Part shown: one piece after another, positions 1 to 6,187 of the stretch
Numbering within the stretch: the first letter of the stretch is position 1
Layout: each line of letters opens with the position of its first letter
NCBI GenBank assembly: GCA_947447095.1
Contig: CANFIL010000066.1
Span: 1 to 7,147, forward strand
Direction of reading: 5' to 3'
Length of the DNA stretch: 7,147 nt
DNA from: Actinomycetota bacterium
GTDB lineage: Bacteria; Actinomycetota; Actinomycetes; S36-B12; UBA5976
Translations under genes and position numbers: made by a program
Notes under the pieces: model-generated
What the model was told of the DNA's origin: nothing
Seen by the model: the letters and a program-made list of their open reading frames with translations, nothing else
Database searches by the model: none

Positions 1-704
1 TTACCACCGAGTTCAAGCGTGATGCGCTTTAGCTGTGGTGCAGCAGACTGCATGATGTTGATACCAACAGCCGTGGAACCAGTGAAAACAATCTTGCGAA
101 CTTCTGGGTGATCAACTAATCGCTGACCGGCAACCTTGCCAAAACCTGGGATGACGTTGAACACGCCTTCAGGAATTCCGGCTTCGAGTGCAAGTTCTGC
201 CAAACGCAACGCAGTAAGTGGTGTGGTTTCAGCTGGCTTAAGAACAACGGTGTTACCGGCGGCTAGCGCTGGTGCAAAACCCCAACCCGCAACTGGCATC
301 GGGAAGTTCCACGGCACGATGATTCCAACGACACCAAATGGTTCGTGGAATGTGATGTCAATGCCACCAGGAACTGGGATCTGGTGACCGAGCAGTCGCT
401 CAACACCGCCAGCAAAGTAATTCAGAACGTTGGCAACATTTTGAGCTTCCCAACGAGCATTGCCAATCGTGTGACCTGCTTCAAGAACTTCAAGCTGAGC
501 GAGTTCTTCGTTGTGTTCTTCGACAATCGTTGCGAAGCGTCGTAGCAATGTTGCCTTTGTGCCAGGCGCAGTGTCTCGCCATGCAGGAAATGCGGCCTTT
601 GCTTTGGCTACGGCTTGGTCGATTTCATCGGCCGATGCCATATGAATCGCTTGAACGACCTCTTCGGTCGAAGGGTTTAACACGTCAAATGTGTCAGTCA
701 TCAT
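1..704 (-). CDS. Aldehyde dehydrogenase family protein (partial, C-terminal half outside window)
   Basis: This is an NAD(P)+-dependent aldehyde dehydrogenase that oxidises an aldehyde to the acid in the cytoplasm. About 233 N-terminal residues are visible. Counting from the ATG at 701, they include the PWNFP motif (catalytic Asn132), the cofactor-binding KPAE segment (Lys155, Glu158), FTGST (206-210) and the start of the ELGG(K) motif, whose Glu230 is the general base. The catalytic cysteine, normally about 34 residues further on, lies beyond the window edge. Two ATG codons are adjacent (702-704 and 699-701). The AGAGG upstream is only 1 base from the first but 4 from the second, so the second may be the real start. 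The gene diverges from the glutamine synthetase-like gene at 888. That suggests a shared catabolic job, for example oxidising the aldehyde formed from a gamma-glutamylated amine (a PuuC-like role, or mycobacterial AldC next to GlnA4). The family call is secure; the substrate is inference. Confidence 0.95.
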   Translation of the reverse strand, partial: MMTDTFDVLNPSTEEVVQAIHMASADEIDQAVAKAKAAFPAWRDTAPGTKATLLRRFATIVEEHNEELAQLEVLEAGHTIGNARWEAQNVANVLNYFAGGVERLLGHQIPVPGGIDITFHEPFGVVGIIVPWNFPMPVAGWGFAPALAAGNTVVLKPAETTPLTALRLAELALEAGIPEGVFNVIPGFGKVAGQRLVDHPEVRKIVFTGSTAVGINIMQSAAPQLKRITLELGG

Positions 705-779
705 GCCTCTTTGCGGGACGGTGCATTGTCGCTGTTTGAAGCGTACTTGAAAGGATTTAATAGTGGATGACGAGACCTG

Positions 780-820
780 CTGTTGAGATGCACTCCACAT
801 TGAACAACAGGTGAACACCT
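780..820. promoter_or_regulatory. Candidate operator: palindrome plus overlapping inverted repeat
   Basis: Two symmetric elements share two bases. AGGTG-AA-CACCT at 809-820 is a perfect 5-bp inverted repeat with a 2-bp centre, and CTGTTG (780-785) is matched by CAACAG (805-810). They lie between the divergent start codons and overlap the weak -35 candidate of the dehydrogenase promoter, as expected for an operator controlling both genes. No regulator gene is visible nearby, so its identity is unknown. Short palindromes occur by chance, and confidence is limited accordingly. Confidence 0.35.
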
Positions 821-875
821 AAAAGCCGCCCGAAAAAGGGTATTTTCAGAGTAAGTTCAAGGTACGTCACACTTC

Positions 876-881
876 GAGGAG
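876..881 (+). promoter_or_regulatory. Ribosome binding site of the glutamine synthetase-like gene
   Basis: GAGGAG ends 6 bases before the ATG at 888. This is close to ideal spacing and supports that start codon. Confidence 0.8.
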
Positions 882-887
882 TCACCC

Positions 888-2255
888 ATGGCCACGGCAA
901 AGGCGCCGCTTTCACTTGACCAACTGACCGCAGATATTCACGCAGGCAAGATCGACACTGTCATCGTCGCGATTACCGACATGCAAGGTCGCCTTCAAGG
1001 CAAGCGCCTGGATGCCGATTACTTCCTTTCAGATGTCCTTGCCAATGGCACCGAGGGTTGCAACTATCTCGTTGCCGTCGATGTGGACATGAACACTGTC
1101 CAGGGTTATGACATCTCGTCGTGGGACACCGGCTACGGCGACATGGTGATGGACATTGACCTAGGCACATTACGTTACGTCGATTGGCATGAAGCAACAG
1201 CAATCGTGCTTGCTGATCTCAAGGACCACCATGGCACGTTGATTCCACAGTCCCCACGTTCGATCTTGCAGACACAACTCAAGAAGCTCGAAGACATGGG
1301 CATGATGGCACTTGTCGGAACCGAACTTGAATTCATTCTGTTCAACAACACCTACGAAGATGCCTGGGACATGCGTTACAACGACTTGACCCCTGCTAAC
1401 CAGTACAACGTTGACTACAGCATCACAGGAACGAGCCGCGTTGAACCGCTGTTGCGCCGCATTCGTTTGGCGATGACTAAGGCTGGACTTGTTGTCGAGT
1501 CAGTCAAGGGTGAGTGCAACCTTGGTCAGCATGAAATTGCTTTCAAGTACACAGACGCTCTTGGCACATGCGACAACCACGTGATCTACAAGACAGCTGC
1601 AAAAGAGATTGCTGCTCAAGACGGTTACGCATTGACGTTTATGGCCAAGTTCAACGAGCGCGAAGGCAATTCGTGCCACATTCATTTGTCGTTCCGTGGC
1701 TTGAACGGCGAACTCGTTCTTGCCGATGACAATGATCCAGATGGTCTGAGCGAAATCGGCAAGCAGTACATCGCCGGCCAGCTTGCTCACATGCGCGAAC
1801 TTTCCTTTATGTACGCACCAACGATTAACAGCTACAAGCGCTACCAGCCAGGCAGCTTCGCTCCGACAGCTATCAAGTGGGGACGCGACAACCGCACATG
1901 CTCGTACCGCTTGGTTGGACATGGTCCATCGCTGCGCGTTGAGAACCGAGTCCCTGGCGGCGACGTCAATCCGTACTTAGCCGTTGCCGGCATGATCGCT
2001 GCTGGTATCGATGGCATCGAGAAGAAGATGACTCTTGAGCCACGCTTTGATGGCAATGCATACGCTCTTGAAAGCGACCGCGTTCCTCATACCTTGGCGA
2101 TGGCTCGCGAGCTGTGGGCCAACAGCGAATGGGCAAAACAAGCCTTTGGCGACGAAGTGCACAAGCACTATCTCCACGCGGCAGATGTCGAATTGGATCA
2201 GTTCAACCGTACGATCACCGATTGGGAACGTATTCGCGGTTTTGAACGCTACTAA
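888..2255 (+). CDS. Glutamine synthetase family protein, probable gamma-glutamyl-amine ligase (GlnA3/GlnA4/PuuA-like)
   Basis: This is a 455-residue cytoplasmic ATP-dependent ligase of the type I glutamine synthetase fold. The N-terminal beta-Grasp region (about 20-105) precedes the catalytic domain. Metal and ATP-site residues are in place: Glu146/Glu148 in GTELEF, Glu209 and Glu216 around NLGQHEI, His264/His266 in NSCHIH, an NSYKR segment (314-318), and Glu352-x-Arg354 followed by NPYLA. The NLYDLP adenylylation loop of the housekeeping GlnA is absent; the corresponding stretch is GNAYALES. The C-terminus (TDWERIRGFERY) resembles the non-ammonium paralogues of Actinobacteria. Related proteins gamma-glutamylate polyamines (PuuA, Streptomyces GlnA3) or ethanolamine (Streptomyces GlnA4). 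The divergent aldehyde dehydrogenase fits such a pathway, and in Mycobacterium tuberculosis glnA4 also sits near an aldehyde dehydrogenase. The family is certain, a non-housekeeping role is likely, and the actual amine is unknown. The 3' end overlaps the opposing gene by 4 bp. Confidence 0.93.
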   Translation: MATAKAPLSLDQLTADIHAGKIDTVIVAITDMQGRLQGKRLDADYFLSDVLANGTEGCNYLVAVDVDMNTVQGYDISSWDTGYGDMVMDIDLGTLRYVDWHEATAIVLADLKDHHGTLIPQSPRSILQTQLKKLEDMGMMALVGTELEFILFNNTYEDAWDMRYNDLTPANQYNVDYSITGTSRVEPLLRRIRLAMTKAGLVVESVKGECNLGQHEIAFKYTDALGTCDNHVIYKTAAKEIAAQDGYALTFMAKFNEREGNSCHIHLSFRGLNGELVLADDNDPDGLSEIGKQYIAGQLAHMRELSFMYAPTINSYKRYQPGSFAPTAIKWGRDNRTCSYRLVGHGPSLRVENRVPGGDVNPYLAVAGMIAAGIDGIEKKMTLEPRFDGNAYALESDRVPHTLAMARELWANSEWAKQAFGDEVHKHYLHAADVELDQFNRTITDWERIRGFERY

Positions 2256-2689
2256 GGACTAGCAAGATTGTGTGGGCGGCTAAATGCTGCCCACACTTTT
2301 TTGCCTTCTTCAGTCTTTTCAAAGCCCCACTCGTGCGAGAGTTCGTTAACAATGTGAAGGCCGCGGCCACTTTCAGATTCAGATTCAAGATCTAAAACGA
2401 CAGGCTCAACATCACTTTCGTCTTCTACGATCAAACGCAAAGAGTTCTGCCATTTTTCAAGCGTGACCTTGACGCGTGTTGCTGCATGCACAATCGAATT
2501 GGTAATGAGTTCGCTAGCAACAAGCGATACATGTTCGATGACATCTAATTCAATGCCGTTATCTGTGCACACTTGATCGATTTCTTTGCGGGTATTGCGG
2601 ACTGCCTCGGCAAGCCCCGGCAAATCCCATGCACCAAGCACAATTTCAAAGGCCCCATAGAGGTCCTCGGCTGGTGGCTTATTGGTCAT
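2252..2689 (-). CDS. Small RsbW-like GHKL ATP-binding protein (putative anti-sigma factor / serine kinase)
   Basis: A 145-residue stand-alone GHKL ATPase domain with no membrane segment. The N box is visible at 57-70 (SELITNSIVHA, with Glu60 and Asn64). The G1-type box is VEDESDVEP with Asp90, and the G2-type box is SGRGL (107-111) in a helix preceding the conserved WGFEK...GKKVWAAF end (121-136). The G1 box lacks the classical D-x-G, as I recall for many actinobacterial members. Members of this family act as anti-sigma factors or protein kinases in partner-switching systems, but many actinobacterial copies are uncharacterised. No sigma factor, anti-anti-sigma protein or SpoIIE phosphatase lies in this window, so the partner is unknown. 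It starts 38 bases after smpB with no terminator between, so cotranscription is likely. The ribosome binding site is weak. Its last codons carry the terminator of the opposing gene. Confidence 0.85.
   Translation of the reverse strand: MTNKPPAEDLYGAFEIVLGAWDLPGLAEAVRNTRKEIDQVCTDNGIELDVIEHVSLVASELITNSIVHAATRVKVTLEKWQNSLRLIVEDESDVEPVVLDLESESESGRGLHIVNELSHEWGFEKTEEGKKVWAAFSRPHNLASP
2270..2302 (+). terminator. Intrinsic terminator of the glutamine synthetase-like gene, embedded in the opposing CDS
   Basis: A perfect 8-bp stem, GTGTGGGC (2270-2277) with GCCCACAC (2289-2296), extends inward by a G-T wobble and two G-C pairs to a TAAAT loop (2281-2285). Six T residues (2297-2302) follow directly. 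It begins 14 bases after the plus-strand stop codon. On the minus strand the hairpin is preceded by six A and followed by no T tract, so it should work in the plus direction only. The same bases encode the GKKVWAAFSRPH end of the minus-strand ATPase. Confidence 0.9.
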
Positions 2690-2727
2690 GAATCTCAGTA
2701 TGCCCTGATCTTGCGCGGGTGAAACCG

Positions 2728-3207
2728 CTAATCGTCCATGCCTTTTGCCCTGCGGCCAGTGGCTTTTGAGGCTTCACGCTTGGCATCCTTCTCAGCGATG
2801 GCCTGGCGCTTGTCGTAATTCTTGCGACCACGGGCAACGCCGATTTCGACCTTTGCACGGCCATCCAAGAAATACATACTCAGCGGAATCAGCGTGAGGC
2901 CAGACTCTTTGAGCTTGGCCGTGATCTTGTTGATCTCGGTTCGATTCAGCAGCAGTTTGCGGCGACGCATAGGCATGTGGTTAGTCCACGAACCTTCGTT
3001 GTATTCAGGAATGTGAACGTTGTGAAGCCAGATTTCTCCGCCTTCGACCATCGCGAATCCATCGACCAAACTGGCGCGACCGGCGCGAAGTGATTTGACC
3101 TCGGTGCCCACCAAAACCATGCCGGCTTCGAAAGTATCTTCGATCGAGTAATCGTGCCTGGCTTTGCGGTTTTGCGCGATGAGCTTGCGGCCGCGCTCTT
3201 TAGCCAT
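2728..3207 (-). CDS. smpB: SsrA-binding protein SmpB
   Basis: SmpB binds tmRNA and delivers it to stalled ribosomes for trans-translation. The 159-residue protein is full length for the family. Recognisable segments, in order, are the N-terminal NRKARHDY (13-20), GTEVKSLR (34-41) of the tmRNA-binding barrel, HIPEY (65-69), the basic RRRKLLL (81-87), and GVARGRKNYDKR (123-134). The last leads into a lysine/arginine-rich C-terminal tail ending GMDD, the part that in known SmpB folds into a helix in the mRNA channel. The ATG lies 2 bases after the stop codon of the upstream peptidase gene. The ribosome binding sequence is only a GGA 5 bases before it, so translational coupling is likely. The tmRNA gene itself is not in the window. 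Placement after the ftsEX block matches many actinobacterial genomes. Confidence 0.98.
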   Translation of the reverse strand: MAKERGRKLIAQNRKARHDYSIEDTFEAGMVLVGTEVKSLRAGRASLVDGFAMVEGGEIWLHNVHIPEYNEGSWTNHMPMRRRKLLLNRTEINKITAKLKESGLTLIPLSMYFLDGRAKVEIGVARGRKNYDKRQAIAEKDAKREASKATGRRAKGMDD

Positions 3208-3209
3208 GA

Positions 3210-4478
3210 CTATCCAATCGATCGTTTAGGTGCACACGCAATCAGGCTCTTGGATCCGCCGAACCAACCCATCGGATCGTAGTTGTAGCCATTCAGGTGG
3301 ACTTCAAAGTGTAGATGAGATCCCTGAGAAAAGTAACCGGTGTTTCCAACGTCGCCAATATGCGTACCGGAACCAACGGCTGCGCCCTTTTCAACCAATC
3401 GTCGAGACAAATGAGCGTACACACTTACCAAGCCTTGGCCGTGGTCAATCATGATCACGTTTCCGTAGCCGCTGTAATAACGAGATTCCAGAATGATGCC
3501 TGCACCATCAGCAACGGCATCGGCGCCTGTTGGAGCCGGTACGTCTTGACCAGTGTGGCAACTGTAACGCTCGTGATTCGTTCCCTTATTCAAAATGCGT
3601 GGGCCAGCGTTGTACACATCGCCTTGACCAGCAGCATGTCCTGGCACGGGCCACGTTGTAATCAGATCGCCCGTTGCTTGCGGATCGCCGTTACCTTGGC
3701 TACCGGTATTAGAAATCTGAGAAATGCGAATCTGTTCAGCAACCAACTTGTCGAGTTCGCGTTGTTGGGCAGCCATTGACTTTTCAGCCTTGTTTAGGTC
3801 GCGCTTTTCTTCAGCAATCAATCCGTCAAGACCGGCTTTAGCGCGCGCGGCGTCGTCTGTCGCAGCTTGTGCTTCGTTCAAGGCATCCGCGGCCACTCCA
3901 GCAAGGCGGTCCATTTCAACCTTGACGACCTTTGCATCATCTGCAACGACCTTGAGCTGTGCCTTTGCATCTTCAAGATTTGCAAGGCTCTTTGCGCTGG
4001 CTTGCGAAACCGACTTAATCGTCTGCAACCGTGACGTCAGATCAGATGGCGACTGGGAATTAAGAATGATTTCCCACTGCGAAGTCTGTCCTTGTTGATA
4101 TACCGAGCGCGCAAACTGATCCACCTTGATCTGTAGGCGCTTAATTTCAAGTTTCTTGGCATCCAATTTGGCGAGCGCAGTTTTGTATTGTGCTCGTGCT
4201 GCATCCGACTTTGCCTTTGCGCCCACGTAAACACTGCGAGCGGCAGATTCTTTTGTTTGAGCAGCGGCTAGTTTCGCCCGAACTGCTGGCATCTTTGCCT
4301 TAGTTTTAGCGAGCGCTTTTTGGGTGGCTTCAACTTCTTTGGTGGCCTTGATCAACGCTGCTGATGCTTCAGAAATCTGTTGATTGAGGTTATCGCCCTG
4401 CGATGGAGCGGCGATTCCGGCGAAGACCATGGCAGCAAGCGCGAAAACACGTACATAACGTGAAGAGAACACGCGCAC
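3210..4478 (-). CDS. Secreted coiled-coil M23 (LytM) peptidase, EnvC/PcsB-like, probable FtsEX partner
   Basis: A predicted exported cell-wall endopeptidase, 422 residues from the chosen start. A signal peptide (basic SSRYVR, then hydrophobic VFALAAMVFAGIAA) covers about residues 1-28. A long Lys/Ala/Glu-rich coiled coil (about 29-254) is interrupted near 125-150 by a SVYQQG...LNSQSPSDL segment typical of EnvC and PcsB hydrolases. A Gly/Asn/Gln linker (about 257-270) follows, then the LytM domain. Its zinc and catalytic residues look intact: His308 and Asp312 (HTGQD), His356 (YAHLS), His388 and His390 (HLHFEV). Cys307 and Cys415 might form a disulfide. The GTG at 4476-4478 was chosen because GGCAGG sits 6 bases upstream and it places the signal peptide at the terminus. 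ATGs at 4496 and 4514 are alternatives (428 or 434 residues) without good ribosome binding sites. Lying directly after ftsX suggests activation by FtsEX at the septum, which is inference from EnvC and PcsB. Confidence 0.9.
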   Translation of the reverse strand: MRVFSSRYVRVFALAAMVFAGIAAPSQGDNLNQQISEASAALIKATKEVEATQKALAKTKAKMPAVRAKLAAAQTKESAARSVYVGAKAKSDAARAQYKTALAKLDAKKLEIKRLQIKVDQFARSVYQQGQTSQWEIILNSQSPSDLTSRLQTIKSVSQASAKSLANLEDAKAQLKVVADDAKVVKVEMDRLAGVAADALNEAQAATDDAARAKAGLDGLIAEEKRDLNKAEKSMAAQQRELDKLVAEQIRISQISNTGSQGNGDPQATGDLITTWPVPGHAAGQGDVYNAGPRILNKGTNHERYSCHTGQDVPAPTGADAVADGAGIILESRYYSGYGNVIMIDHGQGLVSVYAHLSRRLVEKGAAVGSGTHIGDVGNTGYFSQGSHLHFEVHLNGYNYDPMGWFGGSKSLIACAPKRSIG

Positions 4479-4484
4479 AGGGGA

Positions 4485-4490
4485 CCTGCC
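4485..4490 (-). promoter_or_regulatory. Ribosome binding site deciding the peptidase start
   Basis: On the minus strand this reads GGCAGG, 6 bases before the GTG at 4476-4478. The ATGs at 4496 and 4514 have no comparable purine-rich site at a useful distance. This favours the shorter, GTG-started protein. Confidence 0.5.
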
Positions 4491-4587
4491 GTTCATCGGG
4501 GAAGATGTTCCCATCGTAACGCAAGGGGCTGGTGTTACTGGTGTGATCAATCCCGTGTCGGAGCCGAAAAGCCCTATTTCAGTGGAC

Positions 4588-5493
4588 TTAGCCCTTGAGA
4601 TAGCGACGAAGCGTGATTCCGGAGGCCAAAACGGCAGTGCCGATACCCACACCGAAAAGCCACGGCAAGATCGCAAGGACGTCGTCCCAGGTCACCCAGG
4701 CGATGAACGTGATGTTTGGCTGAAGGCGTGCATCGATCACAAAACTCTTAACCGCGAGCATCGTGCCTGCGGCCAGACTGGCGCCAAGTACTGCAGCGGT
4801 GACAGCCTCAAGTACGAACGGCAATCGAATCGAGGCATTGCTCGCACCAACCGAGCGCATGATTGAAGTTTCGCGTCGTCGTGCGAACGCAGCCACACGA
4901 ACAGTGTTCATGACGAGCAAGACAGTAACGAACAACATGGCACCTGCGATTGCGAGTGCAAAAGTTTGTAGGCCGTGCAAAATCTGGAAGAAACGTTCAA
5001 GTAACTTGCGTTGATCCTGCACTGACTCAACGCCGGGCTTGCCAGATAGGGCGTTTGCAACTTGGTCATAGTGACTCGGATCATCAAGTTTTACTCGGAA
5101 TGATTCGGGCAGCGCAGAAGGTGCAACATTTGCAATGATCGGTGAGCCCTTGAACTGTTCCTTGAAGCGGGAATAGGCCTCGTCTGAGGATTCGTAATAA
5201 ATCTCTTGAACTGTTGGCTTCAAGCCCTCAAGCGTTGCACGCACATCGGTGCGCTGTTCGTCAGTTACTGCTCCGGTACAGGTGTATGCCAAAGAGTTTT
5301 CACCACACAAGAAAATGGACACTTGGACTTTTTCGTACCAATAGCCCTTCATGCGATCCACCTGGGAACGCATAAGAAGCGCGGCTCCAAATAACGTGAG
5401 TGAGACTGCGACAGAAACCACAAGGGCGACAGTCATCGTGAAGTTACGACGTAAACCGCCACCAACTTCTCGAGCAATAAATGATGCGCGCAT
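4588..5493 (-). CDS. ftsX: Cell division protein FtsX
   Basis: The membrane subunit of the FtsEX ABC-type complex, which passes ATP-driven conformational change to a cell-wall hydrolase at the division site. The 301 residues show the family plan: a short cytoplasmic N-terminus (IAREVGGGLRRNF), TM1 (about 20-42), an extracytoplasmic domain (about 43-172), then TM2 (about 174-198), TM3 (about 226-250) and TM4 (about 272-295). Between TM2 and TM3 is the cytoplasmic FARRRETSIMRSVGAS loop, which in this family contacts the ATPase. The extracytoplasmic domain carries two cysteines (63 and 72) that could pair. The ATG at 5491-5493 was chosen over an in-frame upstream ATG that would overlap ftsE by about 100 bases. 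It leaves 1 base after the ftsE stop (TGA-C-ATG), a typical coupled arrangement. A GGGA 7 bases upstream may serve as the ribosome binding site. Confidence 0.97.
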   Translation of the reverse strand: MRASFIAREVGGGLRRNFTMTVALVVSVAVSLTLFGAALLMRSQVDRMKGYWYEKVQVSIFLCGENSLAYTCTGAVTDEQRTDVRATLEGLKPTVQEIYYESSDEAYSRFKEQFKGSPIIANVAPSALPESFRVKLDDPSHYDQVANALSGKPGVESVQDQRKLLERFFQILHGLQTFALAIAGAMLFVTVLLVMNTVRVAAFARRRETSIMRSVGASNASIRLPFVLEAVTAAVLGASLAAGTMLAVKSFVIDARLQPNITFIAWVTWDDVLAILPWLFGVGIGTAVLASGITLRRYLKG

Positions 5494-5494
5494 G

Positions 5495-6187
5495 TCAGTG
5501 TCCCGTGTGTCCGTACATACCGCGCTGTTGATCGCGAATGATGGTGCCATGCTCAAGCTGAACAATTCTTTTACGCATTTGATCAACGATGGCAACATCG
5601 TGGGTTGCCATCAAGATTGTTGTGCCGGTGCGATTAATACGATCGAGAAGTTTCATGATGCCCACACTGGTTGATGGGTCTAGGTTGCCGGTTGGCTCAT
5701 CTGCCAACAAAATCTTGGGCTGGTTAATAAACGCACGCGCCAAAGCCACACGTTGTTGCTCGCCACCGGAGAGTTGCGATGGCAATCGATCTTCTTTGCC
5801 TTCAAGTCCGACGAGATCGATGACTTCAGGCACTCGTTCAAGGATTTCTTTACGTCCCTTACCGATTACTTCCATGCCGAATGCGACGTTATCGAAAACG
5901 CTCTTGCTCGGGAGCAAGCGGAAGTCTTGGAAAACAATTCCCAATGTTCGACGAAGTGCCGGAACTTTTCGGTTCGATAATTTGCCGATGTTCAGGCCGT
6001 CAATTGAGACGGTGCCCGCCGTTGGAACTTCTTCTTTGAGAAGCAATCGTAAAAGTGAAGACTTACCCGAACCGGACGACCCAACAAGGAAAACAAACTC
6101 CCCTTGCTCAACATCAAGGTTGATATCTGTCAGGGCAGGACGATTCGAGCTCTTGTATTGCTTTGATACTTCTTCAAAGCGAATCAC
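5495..6187 (-). CDS. ftsE: Cell division ATP-binding protein FtsE
   Basis: The cytoplasmic ATPase of FtsEX, 230 residues, the usual length. All ABC motifs are intact: Walker A GSSGSGKS (36-43), Q-loop Gln87 (FQDFRLL), signature LSGGEQQR (139-146), Walker B ILLADEP with Glu164 as catalytic base, and H-loop His196 (ATHD). The FQDFRLL segment and the tight linkage to ftsX distinguish FtsE from other small ABC ATPases such as LolD-type proteins. The start codon is GTG (6185-6187), supported by AGGAG 6 bases upstream. The C-terminus ends in MYGHTGH, a short tail beyond the core fold with no obvious function. The gene follows prfB after a 130-bp gap and is coupled to ftsX. Confidence 0.97.
   Translation of the reverse strand: MIRFEEVSKQYKSSNRPALTDINLDVEQGEFVFLVGSSGSGKSSLLRLLLKEEVPTAGTVSIDGLNIGKLSNRKVPALRRTLGIVFQDFRLLPSKSVFDNVAFGMEVIGKGRKEILERVPEVIDLVGLEGKEDRLPSQLSGGEQQRVALARAFINQPKILLADEPTGNLDPSTSVGIMKLLDRINRTGTTILMATHDVAIVDQMRKRIVQLEHGTIIRDQQRGMYGHTGH

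Larger units (their letters stand above)
705..887. promoter_or_regulatory. Divergent intergenic control region
   Basis: This region separates two divergently transcribed genes, so it should hold both promoters. For the minus-strand dehydrogenase, a weak pair is TCAACA (complement of 781-786) and TATTAA (complement of 757-762), 18 bases apart and matching the sigma-70-type consensus at 4 of 6 positions each. For the plus-strand gene, TATTTT at 841-846 is a possible -10 element 41 bases before the start codon, but I see no good -35 partner. The clearest structure is the palindrome at 809-820 and the inverted repeat at 780-810, annotated separately. I see no riboswitch or small gene here. Confidence 0.5.

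Noticed and set aside
1500..1922. 140-codon open frame antisense to the glutamine synthetase-like gene
   Set aside because: It mirrors the strongly coding plus-strand frame, resembles no family I know and has no ribosome binding site; it is a shadow of the real gene.
2690..2727. tmRNA or other RNA gene next to smpB
   Set aside because: The gap is only 38 bases and shows no tRNA-like end or T-arm sequence.
4479..4676. N-terminal extension of the M23 peptidase into ftsX
   Set aside because: The longer version would bury the signal peptide behind about 66 non-hydrophobic residues and overlap the ftsX 3' end.
5494..5598. N-terminal extension of FtsX into ftsE
   Set aside because: The extra 35 residues are unlike FtsX, and the downstream ATG gives the standard length and 1-base spacing.
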